Assembly: GCF_001517405.1 (NCBI RefSeq)
Contig: NZ_LN907827.1
Span: 2,884,914 to 2,948,913 of the forward strand
DNA length: 64,000 nt
Direction of reading: 5' to 3'
From: Duffyella gerundensis
Lineage (GTDB): Bacteria > Pseudomonadota > Gammaproteobacteria > Enterobacterales > Enterobacteriaceae
Below, one piece after another: positions 13,905-24,536 of the stretch. The notes beneath the pieces were generated by a model. It searched no databases, was not told the origin of the DNA, and saw only the letters and a program-made list of their open reading frames with translations. Both the position numbers and the translations under genes were made by a program. Position 1 is the stretch's first letter. The number at the start of each line of letters is the position of its first letter.

Positions 13905-14480
13905 TTAACGTTGGATAAGCGGTTGAACTTTATTATCGATGGCCTCTCGCGCACGGAAAATACGTGAACGGACCGTTCCTACCGGGCACTCCATGATAAC
14001 GGCGATCTCTTCATAGCTGAGGCCGTCGAGCTCGCGAAGCGTGATCGCCATACGCAAATCTTCCGGTAGTGATTCAATGGTGCGAAAGACGATCTGTCTC
14101 AATTCGTCAGACAACATTAAGTTCTCAGGGTTCGAAATTTCTTTCAGTGCGCCTGCACTTTCAAAGTTTTCCGCTTCAATAGCATCCACATCGCTGGAAG
14201 GTGGACGGCGTCCCTGAGCAACCAGATAATTTTTTGCTGTATTGACCGCAATGCGGTAAAGCCAGGTATAAAAAGCGCTGTCGCCACGAAATGATTCTAG
14301 CGCACGATAGGCTTTAATGAATGATTCCTGTACCACATCCGGCACATCGCCTGAGGGAACGTAGCGTGAAACCAGGCTCGCCACTTTATGCTGGTATCGG
14401 ATAACCAGTAAATTGAATGACTTCTGATCTCCCTTCTGCACACGCTCGACGAGAATTTGATCCGTTAATTGCTCGCTCAT
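13905..14480 (-). CDS. rpoE: RNA polymerase sigma-E factor
   Basis: This extracytoplasmic-stress sigma factor drives outer-membrane protein folding and repair genes. From MSEQLTDQILVERVQKGDQ it is 191 residues, the E. coli length, and nearly identical. Region 2 includes VPDVVQESFIKAYRALESFRG, and region 4 the helix-turn-helix LSYEEIAVIMECPVGTVRSRI. The frame is open 23 codons upstream to an ATG at 14549, but homology sets the start at 14480. In E. coli a short upstream ORF (rseD) is coupled to rpoE; I could not identify one reliably here. Confidence 0.97.
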   Translation of the reverse strand: MSEQLTDQILVERVQKGDQKSFNLLVIRYQHKVASLVSRYVPSGDVPDVVQESFIKAYRALESFRGDSAFYTWLYRIAVNTAKNYLVAQGRRPPSSDVDAIEAENFESAGALKEISNPENLMLSDELRQIVFRTIESLPEDLRMAITLRELDGLSYEEIAVIMECPVGTVRSRIFRAREAIDNKVQPLIQR

Positions 14481-14557
14481 CCGAGGTAACATCTCCCCAA
14501 ATTTTTTTCCACGCGCTGGTACCCACCTGTCATTTGATTTTTTGAGCAAGCCTGCGA

Positions 14558-14585
14558 TTAGAGCCAGGTTTAGCGTGTAAGTTCA
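14558..14585 (-). promoter_or_regulatory. SigmaE-dependent promoter of rpoE-rseABC
   Basis: On the minus strand TGAACTT (14585-14579), a 16-nt spacer and TCTAA (14562-14558) match the sigmaE consensus GGAACTT-N16-TCTGA. It lies about 78 nt upstream of the rpoE start and fits the known autoregulation of rpoE. Confidence 0.8.
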
Positions 14586-14848
14586 TTTTTGCCACCGTTA
14601 ATCGTCGCTCGCAAGCGTGACATCGTCTGGCGATGCCCGTGCGGCCGAAAATACGTTTAGCCGATTGCTGCGCAGAGTAGCGCATAGAGACCACTTTTTC
14701 ATCTGTAAATCGCTTATATTGCCTGACATCGCTAGCGCTGGCGGTTGTTTACGCCATCTAAGCGCGGCACGATGCGCTTGTTTACCCCCTTCAAGATGAA
14801 AATTGCTTTTTTTCCGGAAGCAAATCGACATATGCTCAGCAAACAACC

Positions 14849-14866
14849 TGTTTAGTAAATTAAACA
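14849..14866 (+). promoter_or_regulatory. NadR operator at the nadB start
   Basis: TGTTTA-N6-TAAACA is the exact NadR (NAD repressor) palindrome. It ends 2 nt before the nadB ATG and occupies the ribosome-binding region, so bound NadR would probably act as a transcription roadblock or cover the promoter start region. No other good Shine-Dalgarno sequence is visible. Confidence 0.88.
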
Positions 14867-14868
14867 AA

Positions 14869-16488
14869 ATGACTGATTCTCATCAATACAGCTGTGATGT
14901 CCTGATTATTGGCAGCGGTGCGGCTGGCCTTTCCCTGGCGCTAAGAGTCGCAGAAAAACATAAGGTTATCGTACTCAGCAAAGGTCCGGTTAACGAAGGA
15001 TCGACGCTTTATGCACAAGGCGGCATCGCGGCAGTGTTTGATGAAAATGACAGTATCGATGCGCACATCGACGATACGCTGATTGCTGGTGACGGCATTT
15101 GTGATTCTGAAGCGGCTGCTTTTGTGGCACACAACGCGCGGCATTGCGTGCAATGGCTCATCGATCACGGCGTCATGTTTGATAAAGAGACGCCACTTAA
15201 CGGCGAAGAGCGTTTTCATCTGACGCGCGAAGGGGGCCATAGCCACCGTCGAATCTTGCACAGCGCGGATGCCACTGGCCATGCAGTGGAAACCACGCTG
15301 GTCTCACTGGCGTTAAATCATCCCAATATCCGTCTGCTGGAACGCTTTAATGCCGTTGATTTAATTCTTTCCGACAAGCTGGGCTTGCCGGGTGCACGAC
15401 GCGTTACCGGCGCATGGGTCTGGAATCGGGATAGTGAACGCGTTGAAACGTGCAGCGCCCGCGCAGTGATTCTGGCGACTGGCGGCGCAGCAAAAGTTTA
15501 TCAATATACAACGAATCCCGATGTCGCTTCCGGCGACGGCATCGCGATGGCCTGGCGAGCAGGCTGTCGAATTGCCAACCTGGAATTTAATCAGTTTCAC
15601 CCAACCTGCCTGTTCCATCCAGAGGCACGCAATTTTTTACTCACCGAAGCACTGCGCGGAGAAGGCGCCTTGCTGAAGCGTCCTGATGGCAGCCGTTTCA
15701 TGCCTGATTTTGATCCGCGTGCAGAGCTGGCGCCACGTGATGTGGTGGCTCGCGCAATCGATCACGAGATGAAACGCCTGGGCGCTGACTGTATGTACCT
15801 CGATATCAGCCATCAGCCCGCCGATTTTATTCGCGCGCATTTCCCGATGATTTGTGAAAAATTGCAGACGCTGGGCTTTGATCTGACGCGCGATGCTATT
15901 CCGGTGGTGCCAGCAGCGCACTACACCTGCGGCGGCGTGATGGTTGATCAGCACGGCAGAACCGACGTTGATCAGCTCTATGCCATTGGTGAAGTGAGCT
16001 ACACCGGTCTGCATGGTGCGAATCGCATGGCCTCGAATTCCCTGCTGGAATGCCTGGTTTATGGCTGGTCAGCCGCAGAAGAGATTGCCCGCAGCCTGCC
16101 ACCCGCAGAAATCGCCGTCACGCTGCCGGCCTGGGATGAGAGCCGGGTGGATGATTCCGATGAGCGTGTGGTGATTCAGCATAACTGGCATGAGCTACGG
16201 TTGTTCATGTGGGATTACGTCGGCATTGTGCGCACCACCAAACGTTTACAGCGGGCGCAGCGGCGCATTGCCATGCTGCAGCAGGAAATCGAGGAATATT
16301 ATTCACATTTCCGCATCTCCAACAATCTGCTGGAGTTGCGTAATCTGGTTCAGGTGGCTGAACTCATGGTGCGCTGCGCGCTGGAGCGAAAAGAGAGCCG
16401 CGGACTGCATTATACGCTGGATTATCCGCTACAGCTGGCGCAAAGCGGTCCAACCATCATTGCGCCAGCGACCTACATAAACAGATAA
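14869..16488 (+). CDS. nadB: L-aspartate oxidase
   Basis: NadB oxidises L-aspartate to iminoaspartate, the first step of de novo NAD synthesis; NadA then uses the product. The 539-residue flavoprotein shows the FAD dinucleotide motif [13 protein letters not shown] (13-25), the [14 protein letters not shown] substrate region, and the second FAD segment [22 protein letters not shown]. The start is set at the ATG 14869 because E. coli NadB begins just before [13 protein letters not shown]; the frame is open 22 codons further up. A NadR box abuts the start. Its 3' end overlaps trmN by 16 nt on the other strand. Confidence 0.97.
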   Translation: MTDSHQYSCDVLIIGSGAAGLSLALRVAEKHKVIVLSKGPVNEGSTLYAQGGIAAVFDENDSIDAHIDDTLIAGDGICDSEAAAFVAHNARHCVQWLIDHGVMFDKETPLNGEERFHLTREGGHSHRRILHSADATGHAVETTLVSLALNHPNIRLLERFNAVDLILSDKLGLPGARRVTGAWVWNRDSERVETCSARAVILATGGAAKVYQYTTNPDVASGDGIAMAWRAGCRIANLEFNQFHPTCLFHPEARNFLLTEALRGEGALLKRPDGSRFMPDFDPRAELAPRDVVARAIDHEMKRLGADCMYLDISHQPADFIRAHFPMICEKLQTLGFDLTRDAIPVVPAAHYTCGGVMVDQHGRTDVDQLYAIGEVSYTGLHGANRMASNSLLECLVYGWSAAEEIARSLPPAEIAVTLPAWDESRVDDSDERVVIQHNWHELRLFMWDYVGIVRTTKRLQRAQRRIAMLQQEIEEYYSHFRISNNLLELRNLVQVAELMVRCALERKESRGLHYTLDYPLQLAQSGPTIIAPATYINR

Positions 16489-17210
16489 TAATCGCGCGTC
16501 AGGCTGCAATACTCTTCTGAATAGCGCTGATCGGGGCCACGAATCACCATGCGCTCCAGCAGCTGTTCGCCTGGCTGTGGTGAAATCGCCAGCATAACGC
16601 GATGCGGCAGGCGCTGCGCATTGTCGGCAATATCATTACGAAAACGTAAATGCCAGCCACGCGCTTCTGCCATCAGAACAAAAGCTTCGCCCGCCTGCGC
16701 CGGCAGAATCACACAGAAAAACCCCTCTTCTTCAATGAGATTTTCAGCGCAGGTCAGCAGCGTGTGATGATCGAGCGTATCGGTATAACGTGCCGCGGCG
16801 CGCTGCGGCGAAGCGCATTCGGTGCCGGGCGCAAAAAAAGGCGGGTTGCTGACAATCAGCGAGTAGCGCTTGTCGCAGCTGGCGGCCCAGTCAACGACGT
16901 TACGGTGATAAACCGTCATACGTGCGGCCCACTGCGACTGAGCGACATTGTCGCTGGCCTGCTGTGCCGCCTGCTCGTCCAGTTCAACCGCATCAATGTG
17001 GCACTCTTCGCCGGTGCGCTGTGCCAGCATCAGGGCGATCAGTCCGCTGCCGCAGCCGATATCCAGTGCATTTTTGACATTGCTGACCGGCACCCACGCG
17101 CCCAGTAATACGGCATCGGTGCCCACTTTCATCGCGCAACGATCGTGAGCGACAAAAAACTGCTTAAAGGTAAAACCATCACGACGTAACTGCGATTTTT
17201 GCTGAGACAT
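16473..17210 (-). CDS. trmN: tRNA1(Val) (adenine(37)-N6)-methyltransferase
   Basis: TrmN (YfiC) makes m6A37 in tRNA1(Val). From [18 protein letters not shown] it is 245 residues as in E. coli. SAM motif I is DIGCGSG (50-56), and the N6-adenine methyltransferase catalytic motif NPPF is at 122-125. The extended frame up to 17306 is not homologous and is left out. It diverges from srmB and converges on nadB. Confidence 0.94.
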   Translation of the reverse strand: MSQQKSQLRRDGFTFKQFFVAHDRCAMKVGTDAVLLGAWVPVSNVKNALDIGCGSGLIALMLAQRTGEECHIDAVELDEQAAQQASDNVAQSQWAARMTVYHRNVVDWAASCDKRYSLIVSNPPFFAPGTECASPQRAAARYTDTLDHHTLLTCAENLIEEEGFFCVILPAQAGEAFVLMAEARGWHLRFRNDIADNAQRLPHRVMLAISPQPGEQLLERMVIRGPDQRYSEEYCSLTRDYYLFM

Positions 17211-17342
17211 GTACACTACCTGAAACGGAAACGGCGCTAGCATAGGACAAAGAATCGCAGGTGAAAAGCGATCTGTTATGCACAAACAGATGAAGATCCT
17301 GCGCAAAGTGTCTATAATCGGCGCCCCAAACTGAGGTAGACC

Positions 17343-18674
17343 ATGACTGTAACCACTTTTTCCGAACTCGAACTTGATGATAGCCTGCTGGAAGCACTGC
17401 AGGACAAAGGCTTTTCGCGCCCTACCGCCATTCAGGCTGCGGCCATTCCACCCGCACTGGAAGGTCGTGACGTTATGGGCTCGGCGCCAACCGGTACCGG
17501 AAAAACGGCCGCTTACCTGCTGCCCGTGTTACAGCACCTGATCGACTTCCCGCGTAAAAAATCGGGCCCGCCGCGCGTACTCATTTTGACCCCAACGCGT
17601 GAACTGGCGATGCAGGTTGCCGATCAGGCACGCGAACTGGCCAAACACACCCATCTTGATGTCGCCACCATTACCGGCGGCGTGGCTTACATGAACCATG
17701 CTGAAGTGTTCAGTGAGAATCAGGATATCGTGGTTGCCACCACCGGCCGCCTGCTGCAATACATTAAAGAAGAGAACTTCGACTGCCGCGCCGTTGAGAC
17801 ACTGATCCTTGATGAAGCCGATCGCATGGTGGATATGGGCTTTGCCAACGATGTCGAAACCATCGCGGGAGAAACTCGCTGGCGTAAGCAAACGCTGCTG
17901 TTCTCTGCCACGCTGGAAGGCGAAGCGATTCAGAATTTTGCAGAACGCCTGCTCAACGAGCCGGTGGAAATTGAAGCCGATCCTACCCGCCGCGAACGTA
18001 AGAAAATCCAGCAGTGGTATTACCGCGCGGATGACGTTGAGCATAAAACCAAGCTGCTGATTCACCTGCTCAAACAGCCAGACGTCACGCGCTGCATCGT
18101 GTTTGTGCGCAAACGCGAGCGCCTGCATGAACTGGTTACCTGGCTTCATCAGGCGGGCATCTCCAGTTGTTATCTGGAGGGCGAAATGGTGCAGGCAAAA
18201 CGTAACGAAGCGATCAAGCGTCTGAGCGAAGGCCGTGCCAACGTATTAGTAGCAACCGATGTTGCTGCGCGCGGTATCGATATCGAAGAGATCAGCCACG
18301 TCTTTAACTTTGATCTGCCACGTACCGCTGATATCTATCTGCACCGTATTGGCCGTACCGGTCGCGCGGGCCGCAAAGGCATTGCGATTTCACTGGTTGA
18401 GGCGCATGACAACGTGCTGCTCGGCAAAATCAGCCGTTATGTGCAGGAACCGTTAAAATCTCGCACAATTGATGAACTGCGGCCTTCAACGCGCCCGCCG
18501 AGCGAAAAGCTGAAGGGCAAGCCGTCGAAGAAAGTGCTGGCCAAGCGCAAAGATAAAAAAGAGAAAGAGAAAGAGACCGATAAGCCGCGTGTCAAACTGC
18601 GCCATCGCGCCGTGAAGAATATCGGCAAACGCCGCAAACCCAGCGGCAGCGAAACGGCAGAAAAAGGCGAATAA
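17343..18674 (+). CDS. srmB: ATP-dependent RNA helicase SrmB
   Basis: SrmB is a DEAD-box helicase acting early in 50S subunit assembly with L4 and L24. The 443 residues contain the Q motif (FSRPTAIQ), motif I APTGTGKT (48-55), the DEAD box in [16 protein letters not shown], and motif [14 protein letters not shown] long Lys/Arg-rich tail from about residue 388 is the RNA-contacting extension. A TATAAT -10 at 17313-17318 and GAGG just before the ATG support the start. A strong terminator follows. Confidence 0.97.
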   Translation: MTVTTFSELELDDSLLEALQDKGFSRPTAIQAAAIPPALEGRDVMGSAPTGTGKTAAYLLPVLQHLIDFPRKKSGPPRVLILTPTRELAMQVADQARELAKHTHLDVATITGGVAYMNHAEVFSENQDIVVATTGRLLQYIKEENFDCRAVETLILDEADRMVDMGFANDVETIAGETRWRKQTLLFSATLEGEAIQNFAERLLNEPVEIEADPTRRERKKIQQWYYRADDVEHKTKLLIHLLKQPDVTRCIVFVRKRERLHELVTWLHQAGISSCYLEGEMVQAKRNEAIKRLSEGRANVLVATDVAARGIDIEEISHVFNFDLPRTADIYLHRIGRTGRAGRKGIAISLVEAHDNVLLGKISRYVQEPLKSRTIDELRPSTRPPSEKLKGKPSKKVLAKRKDKKEKEKETDKPRVKLRHRAVKNIGKRRKPSGSETAEKGE

Positions 18675-18689
18675 TTCATCGCGCCTACA

Positions 18690-18718
18690 AAAAAACCGCC
18701 CTTTCAGGCGGTTTTTTT
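18690..18718 (+). terminator. Rho-independent terminator after srmB
   Basis: ACCGCC-CTTTCA-GGCGGT is followed by a run of T. The A-run before the stem means it could also work on the minus strand. The 160 nt after it, up to grcA, hold nothing else I recognise. Confidence 0.85.
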
Positions 18719-18883
18719 ATGGCTTAAGTCAATATTATCAGCATCAGCCAGCTGAACAGAAAGCAAAACCTAAAAAGCCTCGTTCTTCAGCAGCATCTCT
18801 TGCACCGGGAATAAAAAAACATCATTTATTCAATACGATAAAAACAAAGTTAGCTGCTTACTTTTCCATCCGCTGCTACGTTT

Positions 18884-19267
18884 TTACAAACTTTCAGTAA
18901 AGGTACGCGCAATCACATCGCGCTGCTGTTCAGGCGTTAGTGCATTAAAACGCACCGCATAACCTGAGACACGAATGGTCAACTGTGGGTATTTTTCTGG
19001 ATGTTTTACGGCATCCTCCAGCGTTTCGCGACGCAACACATTGACGTTCAGATGCTGTCCACCTTCCACCAAAACCTGCGGACGCTGCTCAAGTGGTACT
19101 TCCCGATATTCGATGTTCCCCAGTTCACTGAGTGGCACCAGCTGGTCTTCGCTGTAATCCGCTTTTGCGCAGACACAGCGCGCCTGTTGTGTTTCGTCAT
19201 CCAACAACCAAAAAGAGTGCAGCAATGCGTCATTGCTGGCTTTAGTAATTTGAATTCCACTGATCAT
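18884..19267 (-). CDS. grcA: Autonomous glycyl radical cofactor GrcA
   Basis: GrcA (YfiD) is a spare part that restores oxygen-damaged pyruvate formate-lyase by supplying a glycyl-radical domain. The 127 residues equal the E. coli length and the C-terminal half is nearly identical. The radical glycine is Gly102 in RVSGYAVRF. The promoter has a perfect FNR box, which fits anaerobic and low-oxygen induction. In E. coli yfiE and eamB lie between srmB and grcA; here they are absent. Confidence 0.97.
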   Translation of the reverse strand: MISGIQITKASNDALLHSFWLLDDETQQARCVCAKADYSEDQLVPLSELGNIEYREVPLEQRPQVLVEGGQHLNVNVLRRETLEDAVKHPEKYPQLTIRVSGYAVRFNALTPEQQRDVIARTFTESL

Positions 19268-19329
19268 ACTTGCCTCCAGGCATCAGGCACGGCCAATAAC
19301 GCCGTGCGATAACATCATTAAGACTGCCT

Positions 19330-19371
19330 GGTATAGCAACATGGGCGGTTGCTATCATTGATGTAAATCAA
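19330..19371 (-). promoter_or_regulatory. grcA promoter with FNR box
   Basis: TTGATGTAAATCAA at 19358-19371 is a perfect FNR site (TTGAT-N4-ATCAA). A minus-strand -10 (TATACC) lies at 19335-19330, which puts the FNR site about 41 nt upstream of the predicted start, the class II activator position known for E. coli yfiD. Confidence 0.85.
19333..19355. repeat. 8-bp inverted repeat inside the grcA promoter
   Basis: ATAGCAAC-(7 nt)-GTTGCTAT is a perfect inverted repeat lying between the FNR box and the -10 element and overlapping the latter. It looks like an operator for a dimeric regulator; I do not recognise which. Confidence 0.6.
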
Positions 19372-19504
19372 CGCGTAATGAACATGCAGAGGCAGAAGGC
19401 ATTAAGTCGCTGTTTTTAGTAAAGTCAGGCTATGCTTTTTTAGAATCGGTTTTGGCATCGAACACACATGCTAAGCTGATTCACTATCTGACTGGAGAGA
19501 TGTT

Positions 19505-20182
19505 ATGAGTGAACTGACCTGGCACGACGTGCTGGCAGAAGAGAAAGAGCAACCCTACTTTAAAGAGACGCTGGCGCTGGTTGCACAGGAACGGGCGGCA
19601 GGAAAAACGGTTTATCCGCCACAGCAGGATGTTTTCAACGCGTTTCGGCTGACCGAACTGGGCCAGGTCAATGTGGTTATTCTGGGGCAGGATCCTTATC
19701 ATGGTCCGAATCAGGCGCATGGGCTTGCCTTCTCGGTGCGTCCCGGCGTGGCGGTGCCCCCTTCGCTGGTCAACATCTACAAAGAGCTGCAGAGCGAATT
19801 CAGCGACTTTGAGCGGCCACAGCACGGTTTTTTAGAAAGCTGGGCAAAACAAGGTGTGCTGCTGTTAAATACGGTGCTCACCGTAGAAGCCGGTAAAGCC
19901 CATTCGCATGCGCGATTCGGTTGGGAAACCTTTACGGATAATGTAATTGCGGCGATAAACCAGCATCGGGAAGGGGTTGTATTTCTGCTGTGGGGTTCGC
20001 ATGCTCAGAAAAAAGGCGCGATTATCGATCGGGATCGCCATCATGTGTTGCAGGCTCCCCACCCTTCGCCGCTGTCGGCACATCGCGGCTTTTTAGGCTG
20101 TGGTCACTTTGCAACCGCCAACGATATTCTGGCTAAAGCAGGTAAGAAAGCCATCGACTGGCAACCGCAGTTGCCAGCCTGA
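19505..20182 (+). CDS. ung: Uracil-DNA glycosylase
   Basis: Ung removes uracil from DNA as the first step of base-excision repair. The 225 residues show the water-activating loop [18 protein letters not shown] (catalytic Asp63) and the C-terminal minor-groove loop [18 protein letters not shown] Shine-Dalgarno sequence precedes the ATG. Downstream comes grpE, unlike E. coli where yfiF is the neighbour. Confidence 0.98.
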   Translation: MSELTWHDVLAEEKEQPYFKETLALVAQERAAGKTVYPPQQDVFNAFRLTELGQVNVVILGQDPYHGPNQAHGLAFSVRPGVAVPPSLVNIYKELQSEFSDFERPQHGFLESWAKQGVLLLNTVLTVEAGKAHSHARFGWETFTDNVIAAINQHREGVVFLLWGSHAQKKGAIIDRDRHHVLQAPHPSPLSAHRGFLGCGHFATANDILAKAGKKAIDWQPQLPA

Positions 20183-20191
20183 TCGGCTTGC

Positions 20192-20220
20192 CTTCCTACG
20201 CGCGTATTGCGCGTAGGAAG
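20192..20220. terminator. 12-bp hairpin between ung and grpE
   Basis: CTTCCTACGCGC-GTATT-GCGCGTAGGAAG is a perfect 12-bp stem between two convergent genes. There is no T-run on either side, so it may be an RNA-stabilising or weak bidirectional terminator element. Confidence 0.5.
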
Positions 20221-20231
20221 CAAAAGGCGCG

Positions 20232-20810
20232 TTACGCTTTTGCTTTGGCAACCGCAACCATCGCCGGACGCAGCAGACGGCCATTCAGCGTATAACCACG
20301 CTGCATCACCATCATGACGTGGTTAGGTGCCACCTCTTCCGATTCCATCATCGACATCGCCTGGTGGATATCAGGATTGAACGGCACGTTGGTTTCACCC
20401 ACCACTTCAACGCCATATTTACGAACGGCGTCTAACAGTGATTTCAGCGTCAGTTCAATACCTTCAACCATCGACGTCAGCTCAGGATTGGCTTTATCAG
20501 CCACTTCCAGCGCACGTTCAAGGCTGTCGATAACCGGCAGCAGCTCGTTGGCAAACTTTTCCAGTGCAAATTTATGGGCTTTCTCAACATCCAGTTCCGT
20601 ACGACGGCGAACGTTTTCGATTTCTGCCTGCGCACGCAACTGGGCATCCCTTACGCCGTTCTGTAACTGAGCAAGCTCAGCTTCCAGTTGCGCAATGCGC
20701 TCGTCGCGCGGATCCGCTTCTGCCGCATTTTCAGTGGCATCGTTCTGCTGCTGTTCAAGCTCAACGTCTGTTGCAGCCTGCTCGTTTGGGGTGTTCTGTT
20801 CTTTAGTCAT
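20232..20810 (-). CDS. grpE: Nucleotide exchange factor GrpE
   Basis: GrpE releases ADP from DnaK. The 192 residues start with an acidic, Gln-rich N-terminal tail, followed by the long dimerising coiled coil (about 40-90, [13 protein letters not shown]...[13 protein letters not shown]) and the beta-wing domain with the ending [23 protein letters not shown] sigma32 promoter sits upstream. Confidence 0.97.
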   Translation of the reverse strand: MTKEQNTPNEQAATDVELEQQQNDATENAAEADPRDERIAQLEAELAQLQNGVRDAQLRAQAEIENVRRRTELDVEKAHKFALEKFANELLPVIDSLERALEVADKANPELTSMVEGIELTLKSLLDAVRKYGVEVVGETNVPFNPDIHQAMSMMESEEVAPNHVMMVMQRGYTLNGRLLRPAMVAVAKAKA

Positions 20811-20855
20811 GGAAATCTCCGCGTTTTTTCACAATCACTCGCTGGTTGGCTTATT

Positions 20856-20881
20856 ATGGGGATCAGAATTGTGGTTTCAAG
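20856..20881 (-). promoter_or_regulatory. Sigma32 heat-shock promoter of grpE
   Basis: On the minus strand CTTGAAA (20881-20875), a 13-nt spacer and CCCCAT (20861-20856) match the sigma32 consensus CTTGAAA-N13-CCCCAT. The -10 lies about 45 nt upstream of the grpE ATG. Confidence 0.9.
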
Positions 20882-20931
20882 AGAAGCCATCACATTGTCT
20901 GGCCACTTTGGCCTGAGAGGACACCAGCATA

Positions 20932-21810
20932 ATGAACGCCCATTTCAAATGCATTGGCATTGTCGGACATCCACGCCATCCCACTGCGCTAACCACGCAT
21001 GAAATGCTTTATCGCTGGCTGACGGATAAAGGCTACGAAGTCATCATTGAGCAGCAGATTGCGCGTGAACTCTCACTGGAAAATGTAGAAACCGGCTCGC
21101 TGTCGGATATTGGCCAACGCGCCGATCTGGCGGTAGTCGTCGGCGGTGACGGCAATATGCTGGGCGCTGCGCGGGTGCTGGCGCGCTATGACATCAAGGT
21201 CATTGGCATCAATCGCGGTAATCTCGGTTTTCTGACCGATCTCGATCCCGATAATGCGCAGCAACAGCTGGCGGACGTGCTGGAAGGCCATTACATCGTT
21301 GAAAGCCGCTTTCTGCTTGAAGCGCAGGTCTGCCGTGATGCCTGCTCACCGCGCATCGGTACCGCGATCAACGAGGTGGTTCTGCATCCGGGTAAAGTGG
21401 CGCATATGATTGAATTCGAAGTCTATATTGATGAGAACTTCGCTTTCTCCCAGCGTTCCGATGGCCTGATTATTTCTACGCCGACCGGCTCAACCGCCTA
21501 TTCGCTTTCTGCTGGCGGTCCTATTTTAACGCCGTCGCTGGACGCCATCGCCATTGTGCCGATGTTTCCGCACACGCTCTCTGCCCGACCGCTGGTGATT
21601 AATAGCTCCAGTACCATCCGCCTGCGCTTTTCTTCGTTACGCAGCGACCTGGAGATCAGCTGCGACAGCCAAATTGCCCTGCCTATTCAGGAAGGCGAAG
21701 ATGTGCTGATCCGGCGGAGCGATTACCACCTCAATTTGATTCATCCTAAAAACTACAGCTATTTCAACACGCTAAGTTCAAAACTCGGCTGGTCAAAAAA
21801 ATTGTTCTAA
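20932..21810 (+). CDS. nadK: NAD kinase
   Basis: NadK phosphorylates NAD to NADP. The 292 residues match E. coli NadK, with the catalytic GGDGN motif (71-75), the conserved [10 protein letters not shown], and the glycine-rich [23 protein letters not shown]. It diverges from grpE, with 121 nt between them. Confidence 0.98.
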   Translation: MNAHFKCIGIVGHPRHPTALTTHEMLYRWLTDKGYEVIIEQQIARELSLENVETGSLSDIGQRADLAVVVGGDGNMLGAARVLARYDIKVIGINRGNLGFLTDLDPDNAQQQLADVLEGHYIVESRFLLEAQVCRDACSPRIGTAINEVVLHPGKVAHMIEFEVYIDENFAFSQRSDGLIISTPTGSTAYSLSAGGPILTPSLDAIAIVPMFPHTLSARPLVINSSSTIRLRFSSLRSDLEISCDSQIALPIQEGEDVLIRRSDYHLNLIHPKNYSYFNTLSSKLGWSKKLF

Positions 21811-21826
21811 AAAAGCGATCCAGCTA

Positions 21827-21886
21827 TTTACTGGTTAAAAAACCAGTTTATACTGTATGAAAAACCATATCTGTTTTTCTATACAG
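21827..21886 (+). promoter_or_regulatory. recN SOS promoter with LexA boxes
   Basis: CTGTTTTTCTATACAG at 21871-21886 fits CTGT-N8-ACAG. An earlier near-match, TACTG-N10-CAGTT, starts at 21829 and overlaps a -35-like TTTACT (21827-21832). The -10 TATACT is at 21849-21854. Two operators flanking the -10 agree with the tight LexA control of recN in E. coli. Confidence 0.8.
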
Positions 21887-21895
21887 GAAGGCATT

Positions 21896-23557
21896 ATGCT
21901 GGCACAGCTTACCATCAGTAACTTCGCTATCGTTCGCGAACTGGAAATAGATTTTCAACGCGGTATGACAGCGATTACCGGAGAAACCGGCGCCGGAAAA
22001 TCGATCGCTATCGATGCACTTGGTTTATGCCTTGGCGGCCGTGCCGAAGCGGATATGGTTCGACAAAATGCGCCGCGTGCCGATTTGTGCGCGCGCTTTG
22101 CGTTAAAAGATACGCCAGCGGCCCAACGCTGGCTGGAAGAAAACCAGCTCGATAACGGCAGTGAATGTCTGCTGCGTCGCGTCATCAGCGCCGATGGCCG
22201 TTCACGCGGTTTTATCAACGGCACGGCGGTTCCGCTTTCGCAGCTGCGCGATCTGGGTCAGTTACTCATTCAAATCCATGGTCAGCATGCGCATCAGCTG
22301 TTGCTCAAAGCCGATCACCAAAAAAATCTGCTGGATGGCTATGCCGATCAGCCGGTATTGCTGCAGGAAATGGCGGCACGCTACCGTTTATGGCATCAGA
22401 GCTGCCGCGCGCTGGCGCAGCATCAGCAGGCCGCGCAGGAACGCGAATCCCGTCGTGAACTGCTGCAATATCAGCTTAAAGAACTCAACGAATTTGCACC
22501 CGTTGCCGGTGAATTTGAAGCGATTGACGAAGAGTACAAACGCCTGGCAAACAGCGGGCAGCTGCTCTCAATCAGTCAGCAAACGCTGCAAATGCTGGCC
22601 GATGGCGATGACAGCAACCTGCAAAGCCAGCTCTACAGTGCTCGCCAGATGCTGACTGAACTGGTCAGTCTTGATGCTTCGCTGGGCAGCGTGCTGAGCA
22701 TGCTCGAAGAAGCGGCTATTCAGATGAGTGAAGCGAGCGATGAGCTGCGCCATTACTGCGATCGTCTCGATCTCGATCCCAACCGCATGTATGAACTTGA
22801 GCAACGCCTGTCGCGCCAAATCGCGCTGGCCCGCAAGCATCACGTTTCACCTGAAGAACTGCCTGTTTTTCATCAGCAGCTGTTGTCGGAAGAAGAACTG
22901 CTTTCTCAGCATGAAAGCGATCAGGGTTTGCTTGCCCAACAGGTTGTTGAGCATCATCGGGCGGCGCAGGAAACCGCGCAGGCGCTGCATGAGAGTCGCC
23001 TGCACTTTGCGCAGGAGCTTGAGCAGCTGATTGCCGAAAGCATGAAAACGCTCTCCATGCCGCACGGCAAATTCATTATCGATGTTCAGTTTAATGGCGA
23101 TCAGCTTACCGCTGAAGGCGCCGATCGCATTGACTTCAAGGTCAGCACCAACCCCGGTCAGCCGGTGCAGGCGCTTTCTAAAGTGGCGTCGGGCGGTGAA
23201 CTGTCACGTATTGCGCTCGCCATTCAGGTGATTACTGCCCGTAAAATGGAAACTCCAGCGCTGATTTTCGATGAGGTCGATGTGGGTATCAGCGGTCCAA
23301 CCGCTGCGGTGGTGGGGAAAATGCTGCGCCAACTCGGCGAGTCCACGCAGGTAATGTGCGTGACTCACCTTCCGCAGGTCGCTGGCTGTGGTCATCAGCA
23401 TTTCTATGTCAGCAAAGAAACTGACGGCAACATGACCGAAACCCACATGCAGCCGCTGGACAAACGCGCACGCCTGCAGGAACTGGCACGTTTGCTGGGA
23501 GGCAGCGAGGTTACTCGCAATACGCTGGCCAACGCCAAAGAACTTTTGGCCGCGTAA
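21896..23557 (+). CDS. recN: DNA repair protein RecN
   Basis: RecN is an SMC-like ATPase that holds broken ends together during double-strand break repair. From [16 protein letters not shown] it is 553 residues, the E. coli length. Walker A is GETGAGKS (29-36). A central coiled coil spans about 150-360, then come the ABC signature ([16 protein letters not shown]) and Walker B ([13 protein letters not shown]). The frame is open 13 codons further upstream, but CAGGAAGG before 21896 and homology support the start used. It is SOS controlled. Confidence 0.97.
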   Translation: MLAQLTISNFAIVRELEIDFQRGMTAITGETGAGKSIAIDALGLCLGGRAEADMVRQNAPRADLCARFALKDTPAAQRWLEENQLDNGSECLLRRVISADGRSRGFINGTAVPLSQLRDLGQLLIQIHGQHAHQLLLKADHQKNLLDGYADQPVLLQEMAARYRLWHQSCRALAQHQQAAQERESRRELLQYQLKELNEFAPVAGEFEAIDEEYKRLANSGQLLSISQQTLQMLADGDDSNLQSQLYSARQMLTELVSLDASLGSVLSMLEEAAIQMSEASDELRHYCDRLDLDPNRMYELEQRLSRQIALARKHHVSPEELPVFHQQLLSEEELLSQHESDQGLLAQQVVEHHRAAQETAQALHESRLHFAQELEQLIAESMKTLSMPHGKFIIDVQFNGDQLTAEGADRIDFKVSTNPGQPVQALSKVASGGELSRIALAIQVITARKMETPALIFDEVDVGISGPTAAVVGKMLRQLGESTQVMCVTHLPQVAGCGHQHFYVSKETDGNMTETHMQPLDKRARLQELARLLGGSEVTRNTLANAKELLAA

Positions 23558-23865
23558 CGTCGCACTTTTTTTTATCCCTGGGGTCATATGCTTGCTCTGT
23601 AGAGGTTCCCATCAACTGAAAGGTCTATTATCATCGGCAGCTTGTCGCCTGAGTTAAACCTGGATACCGTAGACAGAGTTCAGAATTTGATGGCATACGA
23701 AACGGCCTCGACACCGCTCCTGAGCGACAGACAGCTGAAGAATACAGGCATGAAGAACATCTGCTGCATCCCTTTTAAAGGCGATTGAGTAAGCAATGAT
23801 GCCTGTGCAGACGGCGCTTCAGGTGGTGATCAAGAAGGCGGTTGGCCCTATAAAAGGAATGATAA
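23558..23865 (+). other. 308-nt recN-bamE intergenic region
   Basis: It begins with a T-run after recN and contains the bamE Shine-Dalgarno (AAAGGA) at its end. I looked for a clear sigmaE promoter for bamE and did not find one, and I see no ORF. It is longer than I would expect for this gene pair. Confidence 0.5.
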
Positions 23866-24213
23866 ATGCGCTGTAAAACGCTGACTGCTGCTGCAGTGGT
23901 ACTCTTAATGACAACGGCTGGTTGTTCGACGCTGGAACGAGTGGTTTACCGTCCGGATATCAACCAGGGGAATTATCTGGCTGCTAACGACGTTGCGAAG
24001 ATTCATCAGGGCATGACGCAGCAGCAGGTTGCCTATACGCTCGGCACGCCAATGATGCGCGATCCGTTTGGCAGCAACACCTGGTATTATGTGTTCCGTC
24101 AGGAACCGGGTCACGAGAAAGTAAAACAGCAGACGTTGACGCTGACTTTTGACAGCAAAGGCGTGTTGACCAACATCAACAACAAGCCTGCGTTAACTGA
24201 CCACAAAGGTTAA
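23866..24213 (+). CDS. bamE: Outer membrane protein assembly factor BamE
   Basis: BamE (SmpA) is a small lipoprotein of the BAM complex that inserts beta-barrel proteins in the outer membrane and binds phosphatidylglycerol. The 115 residues have a signal peptide ending in the lipobox TAGC (lipidated Cys20) and the fold-defining [31 protein letters not shown] bidirectional terminator follows. Confidence 0.97.
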   Translation: MRCKTLTAAAVVLLMTTAGCSTLERVVYRPDINQGNYLAANDVAKIHQGMTQQQVAYTLGTPMMRDPFGSNTWYYVFRQEPGHEKVKQQTLTLTFDSKGVLTNINNKPALTDHKG

Positions 24214-24227
24214 TCTAACGCGAGCAC

Positions 24228-24258
24228 AAAAAAAGGCGCCTTTGCGCCTTATTTTTTT
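24228..24258. terminator. Bidirectional terminator between bamE and rnfH
   Basis: AAGGCGC-CTTT-GCGCCTT is flanked by an A-run upstream and a T-run downstream, so it can stop transcripts from both converging genes. The rnfH stop codon lies inside it. Confidence 0.85.
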
Positions 24259-24536
24259 GCCGATTTTTCAGCGCGTTGCCGACGTAACTCTTTCGGATCG
24301 GCAATCAGCGGACGGTAAATTTCGATACGATCGCCATCCTGAAGTTCATCAGTCAGCTTTACGGGCCGACTGTAAATGCCGACTTTGTTTTTCGCCAGAT
24401 CAATATCCGTCCGAACAGATAAAATGCCGGATGCCTGAATCCCCTGCTCAACTGTACTGCCTGCGGGCAGCGCTATGCGATAAAGATACTGCTTTTGCGG
24501 CAGCGCATAGGCCACTTCAACGGCGATATCAGGCAC
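24249..24536 (-). CDS. rnfH: RnfH family ubiquitin-like protein
   Basis: This 95-residue protein of the RnfH/UPF0125 family has a beta-grasp fold and pairs genetically with ratA; its biochemical job is unclear. The conserved end [20 protein letters not shown] is intact. The start is a GTG at 24536 ([18 protein letters not shown]), preceded by AAAGAGG and in line with E. coli RnfH; the longer ATG frame is not homologous. It overlaps the end of ratA by 8 nt. Confidence 0.92.
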   Translation of the reverse strand: MPDIAVEVAYALPQKQYLYRIALPAGSTVEQGIQASGILSVRTDIDLAKNKVGIYSRPVKLTDELQDGDRIEIYRPLIADPKELRRQRAEKSAKK

